The notes under the pieces were generated by a model that did no database searches, had not been told where the DNA came from, and saw only the letters and a list, made by a program, of their open reading frames with translations. A stretch of DNA of 64,000 bases from UBA6144 sp964399165 (GTDB taxonomy: Bacteria; Bdellovibrionota; Bacteriovoracia; Bacteriovoracales; Bacteriovoracaceae). Below are positions 1 to 9,600 of the stretch, one piece after another. The stretch spans positions 1-64,000 of the forward strand of contig CAYNPO010000005.1 in the NCBI GenBank assembly GCA_964399165.1, given 5' to 3'. The position numbers and the translations under genes are program-made. How positions within the stretch are numbered: the first letter of the stretch is position 1; every line of letters starts with the position of its first letter.

Positions 1-1155
1 GGCGTGGGTTCATATAACGCCGCCTTCATGCACCTGATCACCCACGCCGTGTTCAAGGCCTGCCTGTTCCTCTCCGCCGGTTCCGTCATCCACTCGGTAC
101 ACGAGCAGGAAATGCCCAAGCTGGGCGGTCTGCGCAAGAAGCTGCCCTACACTTTCCTGGCCATGATGTGCTGTACCCTGGCCATCGCGGGCATCCCCTT
201 CTTCGCGGGCTTCGTGTCCAAGGACCGGATCCTGGGCGACGCCCTCTTCTGGGGCGTTTTCGCGGGTCAAAACAAGTTCTGGGCCATCGTGCCCATCCTG
301 GGCTTCGCCGGTGCATTCCTCACCGCCTTCTACATGTTCCGCATGATGTTCCTGGTGTTCTTCGGCCAACCCCGCGACCACCACATCTACGACCACGCCC
401 ACCACGAGCACATCGGGGCCAACTCCAACGTGCCCCTGCTGATCCTCACTGTGTTCACCCTGGGCTTCTGGTACTGCGGGACCCTCACCGGCCAATCCTT
501 CGGGAAAGTTTTCGGTGAGAAGACCGAGTGGTTCAAGATCTTGGTGGAAGCCCCCGTGGTTGAGAAGTTCGTGGGCCGTGAGCGCCAAGCCTTCGGCAAG
601 GCTGACGACCGCCCCCGTACCGAGCTGCCCAAGGCTCGCTACGAGCACCAGACCGGCTACGTTGGCCCCAAAGCCGAGGACGAACACGGTATCCACCACG
701 CCCACACCTACGGCGCCATCGGTTCCATCATCATCGCCTTCTCCGGCGTGTTCCTGGCTTTCCTGATGTACATCCGCCGCAGCGTGAAGCCGCTGGCCGA
801 CACCTTCCCCGGCTGGACCCGCGCCCTCAAGAACCGCTACTACTTCGACGACCTTTACGTGGGCGTGCTCCTCCAAAAGGCCATGATCCCGTTCAACCGC
901 GCCCTCTCGTGGTTCGACATGGGCGTCTACGACCGCTTCGCGGTAGACGGCTGGGCCGCGGTGAACCGCGTGTTCTTCCGCGCCTCGAACTGGTTCGACA
1001 ACGTGGTAGTGGACGCCATCGGCGTGGACGGCACCGGCGTCGCAGTGAACCTCTTCAACCTGGTCCTGCGCATCGTGCAGTCCGGGAAAGTGCAATTTTA
1101 CTTCATCGTGCTGGTCATCACCCTGGCTGGTTACGTTTGGACCGTGAACATCTGA
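1..1155 (+). CDS. nuoL: NADH-quinone oxidoreductase subunit L, C-terminal part (5' end outside window)
   Basis: This is the C-terminal 384 residues of the large antiporter-like subunit of respiratory complex I, an inner-membrane proton pump. The reading frame is open to the left edge, so the gene is cut by the window. The segment HAVFKACLFLSAGSVIH near residues 15-31 is the conserved NuoL helix with its lysine, followed by a loop containing FVSKDRILG. A histidine-rich loop lies near residues 122-140. The distal part, with a long amphipathic stretch and a final hydrophobic helix ending YVWTVNI, fits the lateral helix and last membrane helix of NuoL. It is followed 28 bp later by nuoM in the usual L-M-N order. 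Confidence 0.95.
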   Translation, partial: GVGSYNAAFMHLITHAVFKACLFLSAGSVIHSVHEQEMPKLGGLRKKLPYTFLAMMCCTLAIAGIPFFAGFVSKDRILGDALFWGVFAGQNKFWAIVPILGFAGAFLTAFYMFRMMFLVFFGQPRDHHIYDHAHHEHIGANSNVPLLILTVFTLGFWYCGTLTGQSFGKVFGEKTEWFKILVEAPVVEKFVGRERQAFGKADDRPRTELPKARYEHQTGYVGPKAEDEHGIHHAHTYGAIGSIIIAFSGVFLAFLMYIRRSVKPLADTFPGWTRALKNRYYFDDLYVGVLLQKAMIPFNRALSWFDMGVYDRFAVDGWAAVNRVFFRASNWFDNVVVDAIGVDGTGVAVNLFNLVLRIVQSGKVQFYFIVLVITLAGYVWTVNI

Positions 1156-1183
1156 GCCATCGGGCGTTTGGAAGGAGAACATC

Positions 1184-2707
1184 GTGAACGGTTTGCTTAA
1201 TTGGATCCTCTGGTCACCCATCATCGGCATGGCCGCCGTGTTGGCGCTCCCGAAAGGGCGCGACAACCTGGTCCGCTGGGTCACCCTCGGCTTCACCGCC
1301 TTCACCTTCGCGCTGACGTTGGTGCTCTACTGCAACTTTGACACCTCTGTAGCGGGCATGCAGCCGGCTTTCCTCGTGAAAGTTCCCTGGATCGCCCAAT
1401 TCAACATCTTCTACAGCCTCGGGGTGGACGGCATCTCCATGCCCATGGTGCTGCTAAACGGCCTTCTCTTCTTCCTCTGCGTGATGGCTTCCTGGACGGT
1501 CGAGAAGTCGGTCAAGGCCTACTTCGCCCTCCTGCTCATGCTCCAAGGAACCGTCTTCGGCGTGTTCTTCGCCCTCGATTTCTTCCTGTTCTACGTCTAC
1601 TGGGAGGTCATGCTGCTCCCGATGTTCTTCTTGATCGGGATCTGGGGTGGCGAGAACCGCGAGTACGCCGCCGTGAAGTTCTTCCTCTACACCTTCTTCG
1701 GCTCCATCGTGATGCTCGTCGGCATCATCGGCCTCTACTACGCCATGGGCAAGGGAGTGGACTCCTTCAACATCCTGGCCATGCAGGGCGGGAAGTTCAG
1801 CGACCTGACCGTGAACCTCTTCGGCCGCGAGTTCTCCTTCGAGAAGCTCTTCTTCTGGGCCATGTTCTTGGGCTTCGCCATCAAGGTCCCGGTCTTCCCG
1901 TTCCACACCTGGCTCCCCCACGCCCACGTACAGGCTCCCACGGCCGTGTCTGTCATCCTGGCCGGCGTACTGCTTAAGATGGGCACTTACGGCTTCCTCC
2001 GCATCGCCTTCCCCATCTTCCCCGCCGCCTCCGTGGAGTACTCCAGCATCATCGCGGGCCTGGGGCTCATCTCCATCATCTATGGCGCCCTGTGCGCCAT
2101 GGCCCAGGACGACGTGAAGAAGCTCATCGCCTACTCCTCCGTCTCCCACATGGGCTTCGTGATGATGGGCCTCGCCGCCATGACCGTCCAAGGCATGAAC
2201 GGCGCCGTGTTGCAGATGTTCAACCACGGCACCTCCACCGCCATGATGTTCCTTTTGATCGGGATCCTCTATGAGCGCTCCCACCACCGCTGGATCGTGC
2301 GTCCCGATGGCTCCAAGGGCTTCGGGGGCCTCTACACCCAGCTGCCCAAGTACTCCATCGTCTTCATCATCGGTATGTTCGCCTCCCTGGGCCTCCCGGG
2401 CCTCTCCGGCTTCATCTCCGAGGCCCTGATCTTCCTGGGCATCTACGGCAAGTTCACCACCATGACCGTACTGGCTATCATCGGCCTGCTGGTAGGCGCC
2501 GCCTACCTGCTGTGGATGTTCAAGCGCATGTTCTTCGGCGAGGTGAACCCTGATGTGAAAGACTACGAGGATATGAACGTCCGCGAAGTCCTCTATATGC
2601 TACCGCTATGCGTGGCCGTAATCGTATTCGGTATCTTCCCGGCACCTATCCTGAACATCATGAAAGCCTCCGTCGGCCAATTGGTGGACCTGCTGTCCAA
2701 GTACTAA
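1184..2707 (+). CDS. nuoM: NADH-quinone oxidoreductase subunit M
   Basis: This 507-residue antiporter-like membrane subunit of complex I has the usual NuoM length. The GTG start is preceded by GAAGGAGAAC. The helix YVYWEVMLLPMFFLIG carries the conserved glutamate of the proton channel. The KVPVFPFHTWLPHAHVQAPT segment is the canonical NuoM signature, and VLLKMGTYGFLR follows it with the channel lysine. Roughly fourteen hydrophobic segments are visible. It lies between nuoL and nuoN with a 10 bp gap to nuoN, so the three are surely cotranscribed. Nothing suggests loss of function, in contrast to the reduced set downstream. Confidence 0.97.
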   Translation: MNGLLNWILWSPIIGMAAVLALPKGRDNLVRWVTLGFTAFTFALTLVLYCNFDTSVAGMQPAFLVKVPWIAQFNIFYSLGVDGISMPMVLLNGLLFFLCVMASWTVEKSVKAYFALLLMLQGTVFGVFFALDFFLFYVYWEVMLLPMFFLIGIWGGENREYAAVKFFLYTFFGSIVMLVGIIGLYYAMGKGVDSFNILAMQGGKFSDLTVNLFGREFSFEKLFFWAMFLGFAIKVPVFPFHTWLPHAHVQAPTAVSVILAGVLLKMGTYGFLRIAFPIFPAASVEYSSIIAGLGLISIIYGALCAMAQDDVKKLIAYSSVSHMGFVMMGLAAMTVQGMNGAVLQMFNHGTSTAMMFLLIGILYERSHHRWIVRPDGSKGFGGLYTQLPKYSIVFIIGMFASLGLPGLSGFISEALIFLGIYGKFTTMTVLAIIGLLVGAAYLLWMFKRMFFGEVNPDVKDYEDMNVREVLYMLPLCVAVIVFGIFPAPILNIMKASVGQLVDLLSKY

Positions 2708-2717
2708 GGGGAACCGC

Positions 2718-4184
2718 GTGCTCGAATTACTGAAAGCCTCTATCTCCGTCTACTTTCCCGAGGTGGTTTGCGTCGCCCTCATGTGTCTGCTCTTGGTTGC
2801 AGAGGCCATGCATAAGGAGGAAGGAACCGATCGGAAAAAGATCTATGGGCTCGCCGTCGTGGGCCTTGTGATCGCCGCGGGATTATTGGTCTGCAACCTG
2901 GGTCTCCAGGGCACCTCCGCCTTCTATGGCGCCGTGGTGATAGACCCCTTCAGCACGCTGTTTAAATTAATCATGGTGTTGGGGACCATCGGCTGCTTGG
3001 CCCTGGCGCGCACCTCCACGGACATCTACGACACGCTCAAGTCCGAGTTCGCGATCATGGCGGTAGGCGTTCTGGTGGGGGGCATGCTGCTCGCATCGGC
3101 CAATAACATGCTGACCCTATACCTAGGCGTCGAAACCCTCTCGATCCTTAGTTACGTCATGAGTTCGCTCAAGCGCGAAGACTCGGCTTCTACGGAAGCT
3201 GGCATGAAGTACGCCCTCTACGGCGGCCTCACCGCGGGCATCATGCTCTTCGGCATCAGCCATATCTACGGCCTGGTCGGCACTATCCACTTTACCGAGA
3301 TGGCGCCCAAGCTAGCCGCGCTCCAGGGCGCGGACCAAGTCTTCATGATGGGCTCTTTCCTGTTATTCTTCGCCGGCATCGGTTACAAAGTCAGCGCCTT
3401 CCCTTTCCACATGTGGAGCCCTGACGTTTATCAGGGGGCACCCATCCCCGTGTCGGCCTTCTTTTCCATTGTGCCGAAACTGGCTGGTGTCGCCGCGCTA
3501 GTGCGTGTATCCATGCTGTTCTTCGACGGCGATGGTGCCCTCCCGGTCGCTTGGGTTGGCCTCCTTCACGTCGTGGCCGCACTGACCATGACTGTGGGTA
3601 ACGTAACTGCCATCGGGCAGGACTCCGTTAAACGCCTTTTGGCTTTCTCCTCTATCGGTCACATCGGCATGATGATCATGGCCGTCCTGGTGTTAGACGC
3701 AGTGGGTGTGCGTGCCCTCCTGTATTACGGCATGGCGTACATGTTCATGACATTGGTAGCTTTCTGGATCACCTCGGTACTCAACGACTCTTACGGTAGT
3801 GACAGCCACGCGGTTTTCCGTGGCCTTGTGAAGCGTCATCCAGTCATGGCCATTTCCATGTCCCTCGTCCTCTTCTCCTTGGCCGGCATGCCTCCTTTCA
3901 GCGGCTTCGTGGCGAAGTTCAACGTCTTGTCCGTTGTGGTGGAGAAGGGTTACTACTCACTTGCATTCATCGCTGCCCTTAACTCGGTTATCTCGCTTTA
4001 CTACTACATGAAGCTGGTGCGCGAGATGGTCTTCGCTAAGCCCGAGTCCGAAGGGGCTCTTCAGGGGTTTGATTCCCGCACCCAGACCGTGTTGGCACTT
4101 CTGACGGCCCCAGTGGTGTTCATGGGGATTTTCTGGGAAGGCTTCATGCGAATTTCCAGCGTCGCCACCATCTTCACGCCGTAG
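2718..4184 (+). CDS. nuoN: NADH-quinone oxidoreductase subunit N
   Basis: This is the third antiporter-like subunit of complex I, 488 residues and a normal length for NuoN. It starts at GTG behind AAGGGGAACC. The conserved glutamate sits in LTLYLGVETLSILSYVMSS and is followed by EAGMKYALYGGLTAG. The segment GYKVSAFPFHMWSPDVYQGA is the NuoN version of the FPFHxWxPD signature, and VPKLAG holds the channel lysine. It closes the standard nuo order. Eleven base pairs after its stop, a chain of small overlapping membrane genes begins that appears to be an extension of the same operon. Confidence 0.97.
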   Translation: MLELLKASISVYFPEVVCVALMCLLLVAEAMHKEEGTDRKKIYGLAVVGLVIAAGLLVCNLGLQGTSAFYGAVVIDPFSTLFKLIMVLGTIGCLALARTSTDIYDTLKSEFAIMAVGVLVGGMLLASANNMLTLYLGVETLSILSYVMSSLKREDSASTEAGMKYALYGGLTAGIMLFGISHIYGLVGTIHFTEMAPKLAALQGADQVFMMGSFLLFFAGIGYKVSAFPFHMWSPDVYQGAPIPVSAFFSIVPKLAGVAALVRVSMLFFDGDGALPVAWVGLLHVVAALTMTVGNVTAIGQDSVKRLLAFSSIGHIGMMIMAVLVLDAVGVRALLYYGMAYMFMTLVAFWITSVLNDSYGSDSHAVFRGLVKRHPVMAISMSLVLFSLAGMPPFSGFVAKFNVLSVVVEKGYYSLAFIAALNSVISLYYYMKLVREMVFAKPESEGALQGFDSRTQTVLALLTAPVVFMGIFWEGFMRISSVATIFTP

Positions 4185-4195
4185 CGGGGGCGAGG

Positions 4196-4486
4196 ATGGA
4201 CGCTGACGCGCTCGTCATCCTTTTTCCCGCCGTGCTCTTCCTGTCCCCCTTCGTACCGCTGGGCGGACCGGGCCATACCGCCCTCTTTTCCCGACACAGG
4301 GGACCACTCGTCTCTGGGGAGGCATTGAAGCAGCTCACCATCCTCTTTCTGATCTACTTTGTGCTTTTCCTCGTTCCGGTCGCGGGAAGGTTGGTGGGCG
4401 AGTGGGGGCACGGTGCCGCACTCATGACGTTGTTCCTGGTTCTTGTCTCGCTCTTGGTCCGTTTCAAAAAGATCGGCGATGAGTGA
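4196..4486 (+). CDS. Small membrane protein, reduced NuoA-like
   Basis: This 96-residue protein has three predicted membrane segments: near 6-22, 45-64 and 72-88. The layout (one helix, polar loop, then two helices ending in a basic tail) matches the NuoA subunit of complex I, whose C-terminal half reads helix, short polar turn, helix. The run LTILFLIYFVLFLVPVAGR aligns by eye with the second NuoA helix, but the acidic FDVE motif of NuoA is replaced by neutral residues. It follows nuoN by 11 bp and overlaps the next gene by 8 bp. The NuoA assignment rests on topology and gene order; seen alone it would be called hypothetical. Confidence 0.6.
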   Translation: MDADALVILFPAVLFLSPFVPLGGPGHTALFSRHRGPLVSGEALKQLTILFLIYFVLFLVPVAGRLVGEWGHGAALMTLFLVLVSLLVRFKKIGDE

Positions 4487-5258
4487 GAGTGACTGGGGAA
4501 GTTCATTTCTGTTTTTCTTGCCCGTGATGGGACTCTCAATGGCGGTTTTCCTGCTTCGCGCATCCCCGCTCATGCGCGCGACCGGCGGGCTCGCCGGCAC
4601 CTCCTGGAGCGAATGGATTGCTGTGGTGATCGCACAGAGGCTGCGTGGGGACGGGGAACATGCTCTCGTTCGCTGGCCACGCTTGGCATTGGCATTGGCG
4701 AAGTACGGAATTTGCGGATGGGGATACTTTCACTTCAGCACGCTGGACACAGGCTTTTGGACGCTGGTGTGGGCCCTGCTCTTGGTTCTTGCGTTGCTGC
4801 GCCGCCAGGGCGAGTTCCTCGAGCCGTCCCGGTGGGAGCATGTCTCCCTGAAACTGGACGCGGAACACTTCTGGCTCATCCACCTTTGTCTTCTTGGCAC
4901 GGCTGAACTCTACCTACCCTCCACGGTGCCGTGGGGGCTGGCCGTACTGGTGGCTTTTCACATGGTGGTCAATGGTGAGTCTGGTCCCTCTCTCTTGTCA
5001 GCGTTTGAAGACGTGATCGGAGTGGGCTTGGCCCTACTGGCATTATGGTCAATGGTCCCGGTCGCGTGGATAGGACTACCGGACGATTTTCTGGGGGTTT
5101 GGGCGCTCACCATGCCCGCACGGGGCTTTGTTCGTGCGGCCCTTGGGCGCGACTGGTTGAGAAGGCGATTCTGGTGGGTCGCACAGTTTTGTTTGATGAC
5201 TTCTCTTTTGGTTAAAGCAATGGCGGTACTTCATGCACTTCCTCTGCCTCATCCTTAA
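4479..5258 (+). CDS. Membrane protein, reduced NuoH-like
   Basis: This 259-residue protein has about seven hydrophobic segments. The ATG at 4479 overlaps the stop of the preceding gene, so a longer TTG start at 4443 is less likely. Its position second in an A-H-J-K-like series suggests NuoH. The central helix near STLDTGFWTLVWALLLVL and the basic C-terminal stretch before the last helix (LGRDWLRRRFWWV) resemble in layout the NuoH helix and its RPRYDQ region. The strongly conserved NuoH motifs (GERKxxGxxQxRxGPN, the loop rich in glutamate) are not present. It is shorter than NuoH (about 320-340 residues). The assignment is an inference from order and topology. Confidence 0.5.
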   Translation: MSESDWGSSFLFFLPVMGLSMAVFLLRASPLMRATGGLAGTSWSEWIAVVIAQRLRGDGEHALVRWPRLALALAKYGICGWGYFHFSTLDTGFWTLVWALLLVLALLRRQGEFLEPSRWEHVSLKLDAEHFWLIHLCLLGTAELYLPSTVPWGLAVLVAFHMVVNGESGPSLLSAFEDVIGVGLALLALWSMVPVAWIGLPDDFLGVWALTMPARGFVRAALGRDWLRRRFWWVAQFCLMTSLLVKAMAVLHALPLPHP

Positions 5259-5673
5259 CTTGCTGGCCCTGGGGGCTCTTTTCACGAACCATCGTCTAGC
5301 CGCCACCTCGTGTTTCTTCGCCTACAGCGCAATCAACCTTTTTTTCCTTTTTCAACGCATGCCCACTCCTTTGGATCCCGCTTTCTTCGTGGTTCAGTCC
5401 TTAAGTGTCCTCGTGGCGTTCGTCGCCCTCAGTGCCAAGTCGCGGGACCAGGTATTAACTCACCAGAAAAAACGCGCGAGCGTCTTCCTGCTGGTATGGG
5501 CTTTGATTTTGGCACTATTTTTCGGCCACTGGCTGCTGGCCCTCAAGGAGGTCGGGGGCGTGGTTGCGGAAGCCCCGATCACCCGGGGTGCGCTTCCCCA
5601 GGGGGAAACGTTCATGCTGCTCGCCGTGGTCATTCTGTGGATGGTGGGAAAAAACCTTTATGACCGACGTTAG
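5233..5673 (+). CDS. Membrane protein, reduced NuoJ-like
   Basis: This 146-residue protein has five predicted helices and overlaps its upstream neighbour by 26 bp. The opening pattern (helix, short turn with TNHRLAA, second helix, then a third after LDPAFFVVQ) matches NuoJ, whose second helix also follows an N-P/H turn. The final helix (QGETFMLLAVVILWMVGK) resembles the last NuoJ helix, which in bona fide subunits reads ELASMLLLA, and it keeps the glutamate. The third helix lacks the VYAGAIMVLF signature that forms the NuoJ pi-bulge. It is about 40 residues shorter than E. coli NuoJ. NuoJ-like is the best reading, with moderate confidence. Confidence 0.6.
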   Translation: MHFLCLILNLLALGALFTNHRLAATSCFFAYSAINLFFLFQRMPTPLDPAFFVVQSLSVLVAFVALSAKSRDQVLTHQKKRASVFLLVWALILALFFGHWLLALKEVGGVVAEAPITRGALPQGETFMLLAVVILWMVGKNLYDRR

Positions 5674-5917
5674 CCTCCTTCTCTTCGTGCCCACCCTGTT
5701 CGCCATGGTGGCCTTATTCACCAGGCGTAACTTTTTCTGCATGTACATGGCGATCATGGTTTGGCTCCAGAGCGTGGTCGTGACCGCCTCTTGGAGACCA
5801 GTGTTCTCACCTGTCGACAGGGAACGGCTCACATTCGTATGCCTCCTTTTGGTATTGCTCTCCTTCGCCCTCTTGCTTTGGTTCTTGGTGGGCCGTAGGC
5901 GCGAGGGGGGGAGATGA
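5660..5917 (+). CDS. Small membrane protein, NuoK-like without the channel glutamates
   Basis: This 85-residue protein has three helices. It starts at ATG 5660, 14 bp inside the preceding gene. The run MVALFTRRNFFCMYMAIM aligns well by eye with the NuoK signature LTGLVIRRNLLFMLIGLE, including the RRN turn. The last helix followed by GRRR matches the NuoK end (LALLLQLHRRR). The two membrane glutamates that NuoK needs for proton transfer, in helices 2 and 3, are both replaced by hydrophobic residues. Of the five small genes this gives the clearest family match. MrpC or MnhC of Na+/H+ antiporters belongs to the same family and cannot be excluded. Confidence 0.65.
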   Translation: MTDVSLLLFVPTLFAMVALFTRRNFFCMYMAIMVWLQSVVVTASWRPVFSPVDRERLTFVCLLLVLLSFALLLWFLVGRRREGGR

Positions 5918-6546
5918 GTTTTAATGCAACCATTCTTCTCTATGTCCTCGCGCTGTCCTGTCGCACGGCGCCTGCCCTGGAAGACCGGCGTTTGGGAAAA
6001 GTGGCGCGTGGAGTGGGCAGCCTCCTTTTATTGCTTTTGCCATTACTGACAGTCTTGCTGGTCCCAGCCTGGGGAGACGGTTGGCAAAGTGAGGCGCACT
6101 TCATCGGGCATTCCCTGACTGCCATACTTCTTGTCACGAGGGAGCCGGACTGGGAAAAGTGGTGGGCGGTTGGGTTGGCGTGGACAGTTTTCCCCCTTAT
6201 CGGAACTGCTGGAACTCCTGGACTGTGGTTGGCCTTGATCATGGCCGAATTTTTGCTCTTCCTGACCTATCACAGGCTCGATGCCGCCTCCCCCTATCAT
6301 AAATTCGCGCTTGTTAGGCTTTTAGTCGTTTTTCAATTCTTCGTAGTGGAGAGCCTTTTTCCCCATTTGCGACCGCCAGGTGTCGCCCGCGCGCTATCTT
6401 TTCTCCTGCTCCTCCTTTACCTGGCTGCCCTCCGGCACGTTGTGGTTCGCAGCTGGGCCCGACGACGGGTGTTCTGGCCATTCCTCCTAGCTTACCTACA
6501 GTACGGTTGGCTGTTGGCCCTGCGGCTGTGGCCCTTAGTGCGCTGA
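5914..6546 (+). CDS. Membrane protein, possible truncated antiporter-type (NuoL/M/N-like) subunit
   Basis: This 210-residue protein has six or seven hydrophobic segments and starts at an ATGA overlap with the previous gene. It is last in the A-H-J-K-like series, where an L/M/N-type subunit would be expected. LWLALIMAEFLLFLTYHRL followed by DAASPYHKFAL resembles the NuoN helix LGVETLSILSY followed by STEAGMKYAL in this same operon, keeping one intramembrane glutamate. The FPFHxW and channel-lysine motifs are absent, and the protein is less than half the normal length. This is the least certain of the five assignments; it could be an unrelated membrane protein. Confidence 0.45.
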   Translation: MSFNATILLYVLALSCRTAPALEDRRLGKVARGVGSLLLLLLPLLTVLLVPAWGDGWQSEAHFIGHSLTAILLVTREPDWEKWWAVGLAWTVFPLIGTAGTPGLWLALIMAEFLLFLTYHRLDAASPYHKFALVRLLVVFQFFVVESLFPHLRPPGVARALSFLLLLLYLAALRHVVVRSWARRRVFWPFLLAYLQYGWLLALRLWPLVR

Positions 6547-6600
6547 ACCGACCAACTCTCTCGGGAAACTCCAATTTACCCCCGTCTGCGGATTCGGCCT

Positions 6601-6606
6601 TATAAT
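6601..6606 (+). promoter_or_regulatory. Candidate -10 element upstream of the TPR gene
   Basis: A perfect TATAAT lies only 8 bp before the ATG at 6615. If transcription begins about 7 bp after the element, the mRNA would be almost leaderless. No Shine-Dalgarno sequence is present between the element and the start codon, which agrees with that. No good -35 hexamer is seen at 16-18 bp. Confidence 0.45.
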
Positions 6607-6614
6607 CAAAGCTT

Positions 6615-9600
6615 ATGGAAAAGTACCGGGTCCGGTTGAAGAACGGACGCGTCGTCGGCCCCTTCCTGCCGGCACAAATCGTGGAGATGAAGGATAAGGG
6701 CCACGTGACTGGACAGGAGTCCTGCCAGGTCTTTCCCACGGGCGAATGGATGGCTCTGCATACATTTCCTTTTTGGGGGCGTGTGGATGGCACCCCCATG
6801 ACACGTCTTCCAGATGGTACTTTTGTCGTGAACCTGGAGGACCTTAGGGAGGAGTTGGCAACACCTTCCGACCCGGCGCCGGAGGTACCCCCCCCAAAAA
6901 AAGAGCCGACGCGAACGGAGCAAGTACCCCCTCCCTCGAAGACGAGGTCCATGACCGCCCCCATGGCGCCTCCATCGCCTGAGCCCGCTTTCCGCGAATT
7001 TGATTACCGCAAGGCCCACTTGCATGAGCCATCAGAGGCGCGCCCAGAGGCGACCCGAGTGATCGTTAATGAGGACCTGCCAACAAAGGTTGTGCCGTTC
7101 ACCGGGGGCGAGCCCTCCCCAAGGCAAGCAACCTCGCCTGAGGCTACCGTGGTCAGCCCCACGACTGTAGCCTGGCGCCAGCAGCTCGAAGAGGAGAGGC
7201 GGCGCCAGGAGGAAGAGAGGCTTGCCGCTCTCCGGGCGGCAGAGGAAGAGGCCAAGGCATTGGCCCAGATGGTGGAGGAGGAAAGCCTTCCCGCGCCCGC
7301 TGAAGAAGTGGACATCCTGAACGAGGCCACCCAGGCGATCAACCTGAAAACCTGGCATGGCGTGGAGGCTGAAACCAGGGGGGTGGAGGAAGAGCTAGCT
7401 CGCGAAGCAATGGAGCAGGCAAAGGCGCCAGATGAAGGGCAGGAAGAAACTAAAAAGAAGAAGCGAAGGATCATCATTGTCGCTGCCGCCGTATTACTTG
7501 GGTACGTCGTGCTTTTTCCGGAGGAAGATTCTGCGCCGAAAGGTCCCCCGCAGATCAAGCCGATGGCCCCCGAAATCCGCTTCCCTGTACCCTTTACCGC
7601 GAAGGACCCGGGCAAAGCCGAGGAACTAGCTAAGCGTGCTCGAACCCTTGCAGCAGAAGCCACCTACCCAACCAAGATCGAAGCAGCCAAGCTTTGGCGA
7701 CAATCATATGAGAATGACACAGACCTCGTGTCATCACGGATGCGCCTGGTGCGGGCCTACGGAGAACTCATCCCCCATTCTGCAAAATTTACGACGGACG
7801 CTGGCACCATGTTCAAGATGGTTCAGGCAAACAGGGTCTCAGTCGAATTGGATCCGGACGTGTGCTTGGGAACCGCTCTTTTCTACAAAAGACTAGGGAA
7901 GGCCGAGGCGGCGCACGCCCTACTAGAGCGATTCGTTAAATCGGGGGCCAACAAGCCCACTAAGGAGTTGTTCGCGTCTTACCTGGAAAGCTTAGTGGAC
8001 ATGGATAAGGAAACCACCGCCGATGAGGTCGCGACGTCGTTGGAGCGCCTGGACTCAAAAGGGGTGGAGGTCACCTTGGCCCTGGTCCGGTACCACCGCT
8101 ACAAAAACCATCCCGAGAAGGCTCGCGATGCCCTAGAGAAGGGGTTGCGGGAACGACCGCAGTCTGTGCCCTTGCTTTTATCCCGTGCCGAGTTTGAGTT
8201 GGAGGCGGTGGACATGAAGGCGCTGGCGGCTACAGTGAAGAGTATCCGCGCTTTGGCAGCCGAGCAGTCCCGGCTGTATCTTGGAAAGGTCCTGGAGTTA
8301 ACGGGCTTCATTTTTGCTTTTCAGAACAAGCCGACGCAAGCGGCAGAAGCATTCAGCGAGGCACTGAAATTCTCGGACGGCGAAAATCTGAGGGAGCGTC
8401 TGACGAACGTGGACGGCATAGACGCCGCGGGCAACGACGCGGCGGCAACATTGATTAAGCAGGTCAAGGCCAGACAGCTTGTGGAAGCATCCGAACGGGC
8501 CCTCGCCTCCCATGATTTCGAAGCGGCTCTTTTGAACGCCATTAAGGCCCAGGGCCTCGAATCGGGGTATCTGCGAGCAGAGCTCCATTTGGCGGATCTG
8601 CAGATGCGGCTTGGAATGGTGAAGGAATCCATAGACAACCTCGAGTCACTCTACAAGGGGCACGGCGAGGATCCTGTCATTGGGTTTGCCTTGCTGGAAG
8701 CCTACATCCGTACGTACAAGTTTCACGACGCCCGCCAGCTGCTCCTGTCGCTAGCCAGCTCGAACCTTCGAGAGGACTGGCGATATGCTTCCCTCAGTGC
8801 CCTTCTCCATGACCGCATGGGCTCCATCAACGAATCGATTCTGTGGCTGCAGAAGGCCATTAATTTGAACCCGCTTGAGGACGAGAACATTTTCAAGCTG
8901 GCCCAACTGCTCAATCGCGCGAAGAAATTTGATGAAGCCAAGCGCCGGCTGGGGCAGGCCATGGAGCTTAATCCCACCAAGATGGAATATCGATTAGCCT
9001 ATGGAAGCATTCTGTACGAGACAGATGGTCCGGATGCCGCTATCGCGTATCTCTACGAGGTTCTTCGGCGCTTCCCGGAAGATCCCGCTATCCTGGGCGA
9101 TATAGCCATTTACTACCATCGTGCAGGGAAGGAGAGGCAGTTCCGGGAAGTTAAAGAGCGCATCGAGGCCCTTCCCCGCCGCGACGTGGGGATCCACCGC
9201 TTCTTACGGCGTTCGGCAGTTCTCAATGAGAATTGGGATGAGGCCGTGAAGCAAGCGGAAGAAATCCTCAAACTCGAGCCCGGCGACTTGAACGTCATGA
9301 TGGAAACCGGGCGCATGCTCATGGATCGTCGCCGCTACAAGGAAGCCGCACAATGGTTCGTACGGGTCCGTGACAAGCTGCCGGGCTATCCAAGGGTAGG
9401 CTATTACAAGGCCCGCATCGAACTCTACGTCAACAATCCCGACCAGGCCCTCAAGGACGTGTCGGAAGACATGAAGGCCAATGGACAATACGAAGAGGGA
9501 CTGGTTCTCATAGGGGACATACTACGTTCTAAAAACGATTACCCTGGTGCGGACGCCCAATACAAATCCGCCCTCAAGCTCAATCCAAGATCCAACGGAG

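Noticed and set aside
10..1305. Long open frame of 431 codons on the minus strand opposite nuoL
   Set aside because: It is antisense to a clear nuoL. High GC at third positions produces such shadows, and its composition (Val, Gly, His, Glu-rich) does not look like a protein family.
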